Source: Acidobacteriota bacterium (lineage in GTDB: Bacteria > Acidobacteriota > Blastocatellia > Pyrinomonadales > Pyrinomonadaceae). From it: DNA of 6,595 nt. Made by a program: the position numbers and the translations under genes. Shown piece by piece: positions 1 to 6,595 of this stretch. How positions within the stretch are numbered: position 1 is the stretch's first letter; each line of letters opens with the position of its first letter. The stretch spans positions 1-6,595 of the forward strand of contig JAOTWT010000173.1 in NCBI GenBank assembly GCA_029862725.1, given 5' to 3'. The notes below the pieces were generated by a model. That model was not told the DNA's origin, searched no databases, and was given only the letters and a program-made list of their open reading frames with translations.

Positions 1-2361
1 TTCGTATATTTTTCGTTCCCGGACTATCTCCCTTGCCGCAACCGATGTACCAAACCAGATCGCGCACAACGAGAGTGCGAAATAAACAAAATCACGCGGT
101 TGGTTGGCGCCCATCACGAAGAAAACGAGGATCGCGATCACCGGGGCCTGAATAAACAAGATGAAGAGATTAAATCTGTCTTTGATGAGAACTTGCAGAT
201 ACCTTCTGCTGAGCGTGGCGAATTGACGGATTGCTCCAAAAAGCCCGAGTCGATGCCTGCTTCGCGTTCCCGCAACCTCTGTGCCCGAAAGAGCTTCAAG
301 CGGTCTTCTTACATTTTCCTCGTATTGTTTTGTTTTCTCGAATCGGGTCCGCCACCCGTCCGCGACCCGTTCCGATACTTCAAAACGCCGGTCGTCGACT
401 GAATTCGAAATTTCCTTTTGGACCGGTTCTTCAAGTTTTTCGAACAATTCCTTAAAACTACCGGCGCCAAAATGCGCAAGGGCGTCGGGCGGGCTCCCGT
501 AAAAGACCAGCTTGCCCCGCATCAGCAGGACTATCTTGTCGAAGAGCTTTACGTTCTCCATCGCGTGGGTCGTCAAAATTACCGTCCGCCCCGACTCCGC
601 GATTTGCCGGAACAGCAGCATTATTTTTTCTTCAGTGGTGGGATCAAGACCGGATGTCGGCTCGTCGAGATAAATCACGGAAGGCTTCGTTATCAACTCA
701 ACAGCGATCGAAACCCTTTTGCGCTGCCCGCCCGAAAGCTCCTCGATCGGCACATCGCGCTTTTCCGTGAGTCCCGTTACGTCGAGCACTTCGTCGATAA
801 TCTGGTCAATCTCGGAAAGGGATACATCGCGTGACAGTCTCAATTTTGCAATGTAATAGAGGGTATCCGAGACCTTCAGGCCGGGGTACAGTATCTCATC
901 CTGCGGAACATAACCGATAGATTGCTTCAACGAGTCGAGGTATCCGTACAAATCGAGTCCGTTTACATATACCTTGCCCGATGTCGGCGGCCGCATCCCG
1001 TTTAGGGCATCCATAAACGTCGATTTTCCAGCACCCGACGGACCCAGCAACCCCACAAATTCGTTGGGACTTATCGATAACGAGATATTGTCGAGCAGCG
1101 AGATCATGCCGCTGCCCGAGCGGTCTTTGACCTGTTTCGATATACCGTGGGCATCGATTTTCGTTTTGGAACGGGTATCGAACACGGAAATATTGCCGTA
1201 TTCATCCGTTTCGATGACAAAAGAGCCGATCTGCACGGAATCACCCGGATTTACAACCCTCCGCGAAATACGTCCGCCGTTTACATAAACGCCGTTTGTC
1301 GAATTCAGGTCATCGACAACAACCCCCGCATCGGTCTGTTTCAAACGGGCATGGTTATTGGAAATCTGCAAACCGTCCAGAGTAATATCGCTTTCCGGAT
1401 CTCTCCCTATCGTCAACTCTCGTTTCCCGTCAAATCCAATACTTGCGAGCAATTGCCGGGGGCTTTCAGCCGCGGTTTTCTTGCCGGCCGTAGTCGGGAT
1501 ATTAAAAACCATCGTGCCCGAATAATCGGAAGCGGGTAGTCCCGCTTTGGCCGATGCTTTTGATACCTGTTCGGCAGAATGCCGGGACAAACCGCCCTCG
1601 ACATAAAATGTAAGCACCGGCCCGCCGAATCCCAGCCTGATCTTGTCACCGGTATAAAGAGGAGTCGACGAAGAGATTCTCTGCTCGTTTATAAGCGTCC
1701 CGTTAAAGCTCTGGTTATCCCGAAGCAGGAACGATCCTTCGCTTGTTTCGATTTTTGCGTGCCGGCGTGACACCATCACCGCGGATTCTTCGATCACAAA
1801 ATCGCAATGGGGGTCACGACCGATCCAGAAAACATCTTTGTTGACCTCAATTTGGCTTTCTTGACCCGGCCCCTCGAGTTTGAGTTTCGGAGGCCTGAAC
1901 ATCTTCTGAGGGGTCGGTACTGATGCGGGTGGAGCCTGCGGACGTACGATCGGAGTGGCCGGGCTTGCGGGCGGTATTTCCGCCGCTTGTGCCGGCTGCA
2001 TGACTTCTTCGGCAGGCGAATCTAAAGGCGTTTGCTGACCGTTTCCCTCAAGCCAGATAACGTGTGCCCTCGGTCCACCCTCGCCAAACTGGATCGTTGA
2101 TCCAACCGAGATTTTGGACGGCTTTTGAAGCCTCGTTCCGTTTAGAAAAGTCCCAAAACTCGATCCCATGTCGCCGACCATCCAATTACCGTTTGAAAAA
2201 CGGATGTCAGCATGGTGTCTCGAAACCATACGGTATTCTCGATTGTCGAAAAAAACTTCACAGTTGTTCGCGTCCCTTCCAAACCTAATTTTTGCCTGGG
2301 AGAAAGTTACTTCGGAAGCCGGTTGTCCCGCTTGTTTTTCGATCGCCAATACAATCTTCAT
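1..2361 (-). CDS. Triple-FHA ABC transporter, ATPase-permease fusion (ABCG-like), 3' end outside the window
   Basis: 787 codons are visible from the ATG at 2361, with no stop before the left edge, so the C-terminal permease is missing. Three FHA (phosphothreonine-binding) domains come first. FHA1, about residues 1-105, has FGRD at 27-30, SRHH at 47-50 and FLNG at 72-75. FHA2, about 160-255, has IGRD at 180-183, SRRH at 198-201 and NGT at 220-222. FHA3, about 300-390, has IGRD at 318-321, a degenerate SNNH at 334-337 and NGVYVNG at 356-362. The ABC ATPase, about 402-645, is intact: Walker A GPSGAGKS 440-447, Q-loop Gln487, signature LSGGQ 542-546, Walker B VIYLDEP 562-568 and H-loop His599. 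A basic linker leads to a first membrane helix at about 728-748, a second near 757-772, then AAREIVRER, a motif resembling those of ABC-2/ABCG permeases. The nearest known architecture is mycobacterial Rv1747, a two-FHA ABC exporter controlled by PknF. The substrate is unknown. An in-frame TAA at 2421-2419 with no ATG between supports this start; its ribosome-binding site is weak. A terminator separates it from the kinase-fold gene upstream. Confidence 0.93.
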   Translation of the reverse strand, partial: MKIVLAIEKQAGQPASEVTFSQAKIRFGRDANNCEVFFDNREYRMVSRHHADIRFSNGNWMVGDMGSSFGTFLNGTRLQKPSKISVGSTIQFGEGGPRAHVIWLEGNGQQTPLDSPAEEVMQPAQAAEIPPASPATPIVRPQAPPASVPTPQKMFRPPKLKLEGPGQESQIEVNKDVFWIGRDPHCDFVIEESAVMVSRRHAKIETSEGSFLLRDNQSFNGTLINEQRISSSTPLYTGDKIRLGFGGPVLTFYVEGGLSRHSAEQVSKASAKAGLPASDYSGTMVFNIPTTAGKKTAAESPRQLLASIGFDGKRELTIGRDPESDITLDGLQISNNHARLKQTDAGVVVDDLNSTNGVYVNGGRISRRVVNPGDSVQIGSFVIETDEYGNISVFDTRSKTKIDAHGISKQVKDRSGSGMISLLDNISLSISPNEFVGLLGPSGAGKSTFMDALNGMRPPTSGKVYVNGLDLYGYLDSLKQSIGYVPQDEILYPGLKVSDTLYYIAKLRLSRDVSLSEIDQIIDEVLDVTGLTEKRDVPIEELSGGQRKRVSIAVELITKPSVIYLDEPTSGLDPTTEEKIMLLFRQIAESGRTVILTTHAMENVKLFDKIVLLMRGKLVFYGSPPDALAHFGAGSFKELFEKLEEPVQKEISNSVDDRRFEVSERVADGWRTRFEKTKQYEENVRRPLEALSGTEVAGTRSRHRLGLFGAIRQFATLSRRYLQVLIKDRFNLFILFIQAPVIAILVFFVMGANQPRDFVYFALSLCAIWFGTSVAAREIVRERKIYE

Positions 2362-2368
2362 AGGTCGC

Positions 2369-2383
2369 CCGGCCGCAAGCCGG
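2369..2383 (-). promoter_or_regulatory. Small GC-rich hairpin over the ribosome-binding region of the FHA-ABC gene
   Basis: The arms CCGGC (2383-2379) and GCCGG (2373-2369) are perfect complements around a five-base loop. They end seven bases before the ATG at 2361. This is where a Shine-Dalgarno sequence would sit, and none of good quality is visible. The structure could limit ribosome access. The stem is only five base pairs and could be chance in GC-rich DNA. Confidence 0.25.
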
Positions 2384-2396
2384 TCCGCACATTCGA

Positions 2397-2402
2397 ATTC
2401 TA
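2397..2402 (-). promoter_or_regulatory. Possible -10 box for the FHA-ABC gene
   Basis: TAGAAT, read on the minus strand from 2402 to 2397, matches five of six bases of the TATAAT consensus. It lies 35 bases before the ATG, downstream of the terminator at 2433-2472, where a new promoter would be expected. No good -35 box is seen 16-18 bases upstream; GTTTAA or TCGTTT is the best available. This is a weak call resting mainly on position. Confidence 0.25.
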
Positions 2403-2432
2403 GTCTCGGGTATCGAGTTTAAACGACTGCTT

Positions 2433-2472
2433 GGAAAAGAAAAAGCGTGCCCGGTGTCTACCGTTCACGCTT
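2433..2472 (-). terminator. Rho-independent terminator after the kinase-fold gene
   Basis: On the minus strand, the arm AAGCGTG (2472-2466) pairs perfectly with CACGCTT (2449-2443). A second, inner stem CGGT/ACCG (2463-2460 with 2455-2452) closes a four-base loop, leaving a two-by-two internal mismatch between the stems. A T-rich tract follows directly (TTTTTCTTTTCC, to about 2433). It begins 22 bases after the TAG stop at 2497-2495. It should end transcripts coming from the kinase-fold gene and so separate them from the FHA-ABC gene. Confidence 0.8.
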
Positions 2473-2494
2473 CCTTCTTCAGATTGACCGGGTC

Positions 2495-5047
2495 CTAATA
2501 ATCCTGGACCGGTTCGAACGTCTGCACGATCTTCTTGAGATCGCCTTTCTTGCCGACATCGTCCGCTCTCTTGATGTCCTTACTCAAAGATGTCGCCAGC
2601 ATCGTCAGTATGAATCCGGATTTTACACCGGGCCTTTGGACCGGGATCCAGAGACGCCTGCCCCAAATCGAAAAAGGCTTGCCGTCGAATTGTCCGCCGA
2701 GCTCGAAATTGACCTCGTATGCCTTCCATCGCCCGTTTTGAATAGTAGTCGCGCCCTGCCCGATAACTTTATATGTCGCGTCTTTCAGAGAACCCGAGAT
2801 ATCCCGGTTTGATTTTTCCACTAAAGCCGGGAACAGTTCGGTGTCCGATTTGAAGGTACCGTTACTCTTGTAAGGGCTTACCGTGAACTGCTCGATAGGC
2901 ACTCCGTCTTTGTTCGAAATCGCGATGTCCAGAAACATGTCGTCGACCTTGTTACCCCTTTTGTCCAGGAGTTTTCGCTTCCATGTTTCAGGATAATACA
3001 GCGAAAAACCTCGAAACTGCCTGGCCAGCTGCTCATCCATGTTCGTTTTGGAATTCTCGAAATAAATCGATTTCGGAGGCGCGGGGACCCGCCGCGGCGG
3101 GGGCGGCGTTTCAATCGACGAGTCCGGCAAATCCAGAATCCCTGTAGGTCTGTCGTCGACCCCTTGCGTCGGGGTTCCCGGCGCGGTTACCGCTGTTTCT
3201 AGGGGATCGATTATCGGCGCTGGGTTGCGGAAAAAATAACTCCAGACTCCGAGGACTCCGAGTACCAATACCACCACGCCCAAAATCGAAAGCCCGGTCC
3301 AGAGCAAGCTTCTTTCGGTCAATGCCTCGGGCGAACGGTTCTGCCAGAGCCTCTCGTTTTGAGTTGATTTCTCAGCTTTCGACGGGTCGCGCATTCGATC
3401 TTCGACCGGACTCGTTGCTTCGGTCTTCCCGTAATACGATTCACTTTCGACTTCCGGCTCGACGACATCCGTTCGAGCTCCCCTTAAATGCGGATCCGGT
3501 AGTTCTCCCTGGTCGCCGGCAATCCGGGATTGCGCTGGATCTGAAACTTCCGCCCGCTTCGATTCGCCAACGATTTCTTCAATCCCGACATCCTTATTAA
3601 GCGAACTGAAGAGAATTTCGCCAAAGTCCCTCGCTTTTGGAAATCTCTTTGAAGGATCGTAAGCGAGCGCTTTTTCGAAAATCGCATCGATGTCTTCGGT
3701 CAGGTTCATATTGAGTTCCGACGGCTTGGCTATAACCCCCGATTTCTGCGCCGCGAGCACTTCCTTCTCGGTCTTGCCTTCGAATGGAAAATGGTTTGTA
3801 AGCAATCGGTACGCAATTACCGCGAGTGCAAAACTATCGCTTGCGAATGTGGGAAGTTGGCCACCGATCTGTTCCGGCGCCTTATAATGAAAATTGTCCG
3901 GTTCAACACCACCGTCGGAGACGCAAAAATCGGTAACTCTTACCTGCTCGATACCAGCATCGGAAACTGTGAGAAGGATATGTTCCGGCTTTAGATTGCG
4001 GTGAAGAATCCCGTTTTGATGCACTTCGCTCAACGCGTACGAAGACTGTCTGATGATCCGCGCCACACGAAGCGGATTCAGTTCGCCGGCCTTGTTGATG
4101 AGGTTTTCAGCCGAGTTATCACGCAATTCCGCCGTAACAATAAAGGCTTTTCCTTCCGGCAGTTCCCCGGAATCAATCACCTTTGCGACATTCGGATGAT
4201 CGACGTGTGAAAGAGAAATTCGCTCCTCGAGAAATATCTTATCCTCAAAACTGCCGCTCGCGGGGCTGCTGATCAGCACCCGGACGACAACCTGCTTGCC
4301 CTTTAGGATCGTGTCTTCGGCAATATAGGCGATCGAGGCCCGGTCTTTCGCAATCGGTTTTGTTACCCGGTATCTTCCCTTGATAACCTGCCCGACGAGG
4401 GCCCCCGGATCGTTGATTGAAACCGCTTCCCTTCCCGTGGGTTTTATTTTCCGGTCACCGAGTTCGGCGCGGCCCGACGGTATGTCATGGGGATCGATCA
4501 GACGCGCGGGCTGCTTTTCTAACGGTTTTTCCTGTGTACTTCTCGTTGGCCGCTTTGATTCCGGTCTGGAAGGTTGACCTTCGGGAACGCTTTGCGGAGC
4601 GACCTGAGGCTTCGGAAAGCCTTCAGCGTTCGGCGCCGGGCGGCGGCGTGGCGTTTTTTCGACAGGTGCTGTTGCTTTCTTTACCGGTTCCGTTCCTTTC
4701 TTTAAAATCGGACGCTTCGTTGGCTCTTCCGCACTTGGTTTGTTCTTTTGAGGTTTCGGGGGGTCAAAGGCGATCGTCCGTTCCGATCGGAACACCTTGC
4801 TCTTCTGTCGTGGCTCAAACCCTCCACCGTGGCCGGCGCCCTTGTCACGGTATGATGAACTTCCGAGGGACTCATCGCGGTCGAATTTCGCCGGGACACG
4901 ACCCAAGAGGCTTGTGAAAACAGCCTTCTTTTCGCCGGACCGATTTCTGCCCTTTTCCGGCACGGGTAGTAAACGACCACCGTCGTTATTGCAGAAGCGC
5001 TGCGAGCCGTCTTCATATTCCCTTTTGCACGTCGGGCAATAAAGCAT
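2495..5047 (-). CDS. Membrane-anchored Ser/Thr kinase-fold protein, probable pseudokinase, with zinc ribbon and exported C-terminal domain
   Basis: This is an 850-residue protein from ATG 5047. That start has AAGGA five bases upstream and puts the zinc ribbon at the very N-terminus. In-frame TTG 5077 and ATG 5074 would add ten residues but lack a well-placed Shine-Dalgarno. Order of parts: a short zinc ribbon (Cys4, Cys7, Cys19, then DG at 22-23); a Lys/Pro/Arg-rich, probably disordered linker to about 215; a Hanks-type kinase fold, about 217-484; one membrane helix, about 580-604; a Pro-rich spacer; and an extracytoplasmic domain, about 665-850, with GFSLYYPETW at 680-689, reminiscent of PsbP/Mog1-like domains. 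The kinase fold keeps the alpha-C Glu275, APE 390-392, Asp404 and Arg468. The glycine loop has no glycines, the VAIK lysine is Arg256, HRD is HRN (Asn351), the catalytic-loop Asn is His356, and DFG is DFC (373-375). Phosphotransfer is therefore unlikely; a sensor or scaffold role is inferred. The FHA-ABC gene follows, as in pknF-Rv1747, but beyond a terminator. Confidence 0.93.
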   Translation of the reverse strand: MLYCPTCKREYEDGSQRFCNNDGGRLLPVPEKGRNRSGEKKAVFTSLLGRVPAKFDRDESLGSSSYRDKGAGHGGGFEPRQKSKVFRSERTIAFDPPKPQKNKPSAEEPTKRPILKKGTEPVKKATAPVEKTPRRRPAPNAEGFPKPQVAPQSVPEGQPSRPESKRPTRSTQEKPLEKQPARLIDPHDIPSGRAELGDRKIKPTGREAVSINDPGALVGQVIKGRYRVTKPIAKDRASIAYIAEDTILKGKQVVVRVLISSPASGSFEDKIFLEERISLSHVDHPNVAKVIDSGELPEGKAFIVTAELRDNSAENLINKAGELNPLRVARIIRQSSYALSEVHQNGILHRNLKPEHILLTVSDAGIEQVRVTDFCVSDGGVEPDNFHYKAPEQIGGQLPTFASDSFALAVIAYRLLTNHFPFEGKTEKEVLAAQKSGVIAKPSELNMNLTEDIDAIFEKALAYDPSKRFPKARDFGEILFSSLNKDVGIEEIVGESKRAEVSDPAQSRIAGDQGELPDPHLRGARTDVVEPEVESESYYGKTEATSPVEDRMRDPSKAEKSTQNERLWQNRSPEALTERSLLWTGLSILGVVVLVLGVLGVWSYFFRNPAPIIDPLETAVTAPGTPTQGVDDRPTGILDLPDSSIETPPPPRRVPAPPKSIYFENSKTNMDEQLARQFRGFSLYYPETWKRKLLDKRGNKVDDMFLDIAISNKDGVPIEQFTVSPYKSNGTFKSDTELFPALVEKSNRDISGSLKDATYKVIGQGATTIQNGRWKAYEVNFELGGQFDGKPFSIWGRRLWIPVQRPGVKSGFILTMLATSLSKDIKRADDVGKKGDLKKIVQTFEPVQDY

Positions 5048-5052
5048 GTTTT

Positions 5053-5058
5053 TCCTTA
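5053..5058 (-). promoter_or_regulatory. Ribosome-binding site that decides the kinase-fold gene start
   Basis: TAAGGA, read on the minus strand from 5058 to 5053, is a good Shine-Dalgarno match. It sits five bases before the ATG at 5047. The longer in-frame starts at 5074 (ATG) and 5077 (TTG) have only GGAG about a dozen bases away, so the shorter start is preferred. Confidence 0.65.
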
Positions 5059-5061
5059 CGC

Positions 5062-5138
5062 TTAAAGTGTTCATCAACTGCGATCAGCTCCAACTGAGGA
5101 TTGCACGAATTACGCACTTGCTTCGTTGAAACACTTAA
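5062..5138 (-). repeat. Inverted repeat in the leader of the kinase-fold gene
   Basis: The 138-base gap between the TPR gene stop and the kinase-fold ATG has no convincing terminator and no promoter I can defend. It does hold an inverted repeat: TTAAGTGTT (5138-5130) and AACACTTTAA (5071-5062) on the minus strand. The two are complementary apart from one extra base and lie 58 bases apart. The downstream arm ends just ahead of the ribosome-binding site. It could be a regulator site or a long-range leader stem, or chance in an AT-rich stretch. Confidence 0.3.
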
Positions 5139-5185
5139 TAAACACCGTTTTTCACTAAAATTCCTGGATCTCGGCGATTAATCCG

Positions 5186-6595
5186 CTATTTTACGGATTG
5201 TGCCTTGGCAAGTTTAACCGAGAGAGTCGTTCGGCTACTGTCAAGGGACAAAGCGCGGCGATAGAGCCGTGCCGCATCGATTTTCTTTCCCGCTTTGGCT
5301 AATCCGTCGCCAACTTCCTCAAACTCCTGGGACAGCCGCCTCTTTTCTTTTTCCGAAACGATGTCTAACGCCATTATCAGAGTCTGCTCAGCACGCTTGA
5401 AATCTCCGCTTTGAGAATACAGCGAGCCCATCAGGGCATAGGCCACAAAACTCTTCGGACTGACTTCCAAGCTTTTGGCAAGTACGGTTTCTGCTTCATC
5501 AAAGCTTTTTCTGGTTGTCAGCGCTCTCCCAAGCAGATAAAGACCCGTCGGATTTCGGGGATCGCGGCGAAGCGCTTCCCGGAGCAGCTGCTCTGAATCC
5601 AGATATCTCTGCTGAGACTGCATGACATCCGCAACAAGAATCATGGTCGGCGCATCCGTCGCTAGATTGATTGCTTTTCGATACGACGCGGACGATTCTA
5701 TTGTCCTACCCTGTTTGCGCAACAGGCGGCCAAGATGTGCATAGGCAAGCGCAAATTCTGGATCCAGCGAAACGGCTTTATTGTATGAATTCTCGGTTGC
5801 CTGAGATATTATCCCGCGAAGCTCCATGGAGACGCCGAGCTGGTCGTACCCAATAGCGTTCCCAGGATCCAGCGCGATCGCCTTTTTCGCGATTCCCTCG
5901 GCCTCGTTGTATCTCTCACCCAGATTGGAACCGACCACCGGTTGGGTAAGCACATGACTCAGGGCTATATTCGCCAGTGGGCTATTTGGCTCGATCGCCA
6001 GGGCCTTCCTGTATGCCGCTTCCGCTTCTTCCCATCGCTGTTGATCACTGTAGATATTTCCAAGCCCGTAAATCGCCCGCGAATCGGCCGGATTGATACT
6101 CATCGCGCGGGAATAGGCTTGTTCGGCTTCCTCATAAAGACGCCTGTTGCGTGCGGTGTTTCCTTCCGATATCGCACTTTCGAACATCTCCGAAAAGTCC
6201 CCGGACGTCTTTTTACCAACCGTTATTACGATATCGGCCTGCCGCTTTCGGGCGATGTTATCCGCGATCCGGGGCTTTGATCCCTTCGGAGAACTGGAAG
6301 AAACAGGTTTTTTTTGATTTTTGGAAGCGCTGCTCGCCGACGTACCCTTGGAACCGTCACTTTGCAGGGGTTTGCTTGCATTCAAGGAGGATCTGGTTGT
6401 CGCTTTACGCGGGGCCTTTCGCTTTGCGGATGTATTCTTCTTGGTGCTCGTTCGCTTCGGTTTTGCCGTGCTTTTTTTCGAACTCTTCTTCGTAGTAGCT
6501 TTCGTGGCCGGTTTCGAACTAAACAGCCCGCTTGTGCTCCCGAGGTCTTGTGCGGACGTCACCACGGGAATCATCAGGATAAAGGCCAAAACCGC
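5186..6595 (-). CDS. Exported TPR-repeat protein with Lys/Ser/Thr-rich N-terminal region, 5' end outside the window
   Basis: 469 codons are visible, ending at TAG 5188-5186. The frame is open to the right edge. The first visible residues (AVLAFILMIPVVTSA, then QD) look like the hydrophobic core and cleavage site of a signal peptide, so the true start is probably just beyond the window. The only in-window starts are TTG 6589 and ATG 6574; neither shows a Shine-Dalgarno, and both would cut into the signal peptide. Residues 26-109 are low-complexity and strongly basic, made mostly of Lys, Ser, Thr and Ala. From about 137 to 454 there are eight or nine tandem TPR units, with clear A-x-x-x-Y-x-x-A-L/I-x-x-x-P patterns (for example YSRAMSINP and YRKALAIEP), plus a short insert in the third unit. 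TPR arrays form protein-binding superhelices; no catalytic domain is seen. Export to the periplasm or beyond is inferred. The next gene is the kinase-fold protein, 138 bases on; co-transcription is possible. The partner is unknown. Confidence 0.9.
   Translation of the reverse strand, partial: AVLAFILMIPVVTSAQDLGSTSGLFSSKPATKATTKKSSKKSTAKPKRTSTKKNTSAKRKAPRKATTRSSLNASKPLQSDGSKGTSASSASKNQKKPVSSSSPKGSKPRIADNIARKRQADIVITVGKKTSGDFSEMFESAISEGNTARNRRLYEEAEQAYSRAMSINPADSRAIYGLGNIYSDQQRWEEAEAAYRKALAIEPNSPLANIALSHVLTQPVVGSNLGERYNEAEGIAKKAIALDPGNAIGYDQLGVSMELRGIISQATENSYNKAVSLDPEFALAYAHLGRLLRKQGRTIESSASYRKAINLATDAPTMILVADVMQSQQRYLDSEQLLREALRRDPRNPTGLYLLGRALTTRKSFDEAETVLAKSLEVSPKSFVAYALMGSLYSQSGDFKRAEQTLIMALDIVSEKEKRRLSQEFEEVGDGLAKAGKKIDAARLYRRALSLDSSRTTLSVKLAKAQSVK

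Noticed and set aside
418..834. Plus-strand open frame of 138 codons
   Set aside because: It lies antisense to the ABC ATPase, whose Walker B and signature motifs are read on the minus strand here. Its translation resembles no family I recognise.
2447..2812. Plus-strand open frame of 121 codons
   Set aside because: It crosses the terminator hairpin and the 3' end of the kinase-fold gene, and shows no domain or ribosome-binding site that would support it.
4417..4917. Plus-strand open frame of 166 codons
   Set aside because: It is antisense to the Lys/Pro-rich linker of the kinase-fold gene. Low-complexity codons there avoid stops on the opposite strand, which explains its length.
1..5047. 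Type VI secretion regulatory locus (kinase plus FHA protein)
   Set aside because: Kinase-FHA pairs control some type VI systems, but the FHA domains here are fused to an ABC transporter and no secretion-system component is present.
5048..5077. Longer start of the kinase-fold gene at TTG 5077 or ATG 5074
   Set aside because: Neither has a well-spaced Shine-Dalgarno. ATG 5047 has AAGGA at five bases and begins directly at the zinc ribbon, as is usual for such proteins.
6574..6589. TTG 6589 or ATG 6574 as the start of the TPR gene
   Set aside because: Both fall inside the hydrophobic core of a signal peptide, and the frame is open to the window edge. The true start is probably upstream, outside the window.
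1..6595. tRNA, rRNA, CRISPR array, insertion sequence or attachment site
   Set aside because: Nearly all of the window is accounted for by three coding genes. The two short gaps show no RNA-gene fold, no regularly spaced repeats and no transposase or terminal repeats.

Overview
The window carries three protein genes, all on the minus strand, so they read from right to left. Two of them run off the window edges. The base composition is balanced (about 50% GC by eye). The protein architectures suggest a soil-type Gram-negative phylum, most likely Acidobacteriota (Blastocatellia/Pyrinomonadaceae-like). These are a short CPxC...FC..DG zinc ribbon fused to a Ser/Thr-kinase fold, FHA domains fused to an ABCG-like transporter, and a secreted TPR protein with a Lys/Ser/Thr-rich tail. 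The lineage is an inference from architecture, not from a marker gene.

Layout in transcription order: (1) 6595-5186, an exported TPR-repeat protein whose 5' end lies beyond the right edge. (2) A 138-base gap with no clear terminator. (3) 5047-2495, a membrane-anchored kinase-fold protein: N-terminal zinc ribbon, long basic Pro/Lys-rich linker, kinase fold, one transmembrane helix and an extracytoplasmic C-terminal domain. Its catalytic residues are largely replaced, so it looks like a pseudokinase. (4) A convincing rho-independent terminator (2433-2472) and a possible new promoter. (5) 2361-1, an FHA-FHA-FHA-ABC ATPase-membrane fusion whose C-terminal permease part runs off the left edge.

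The theme is phosphothreonine-linked control of a transporter. FHA domains read phosphothreonine, and a kinase-fold membrane protein sits directly upstream. This resembles the mycobacterial pair pknF-Rv1747, in which a Ser/Thr kinase phosphorylates a neighbouring FHA-ABC exporter. The unusual twist is that the kinase-like partner here appears catalytically dead and the transporter has three FHA domains rather than two. If the two work together, the kinase-fold protein may be a sensor or scaffold and an active kinase elsewhere would supply the phosphorylation. The TPR protein may be an exported partner, but only gene order supports that. No RNA gene, mobile element or CRISPR array was seen.
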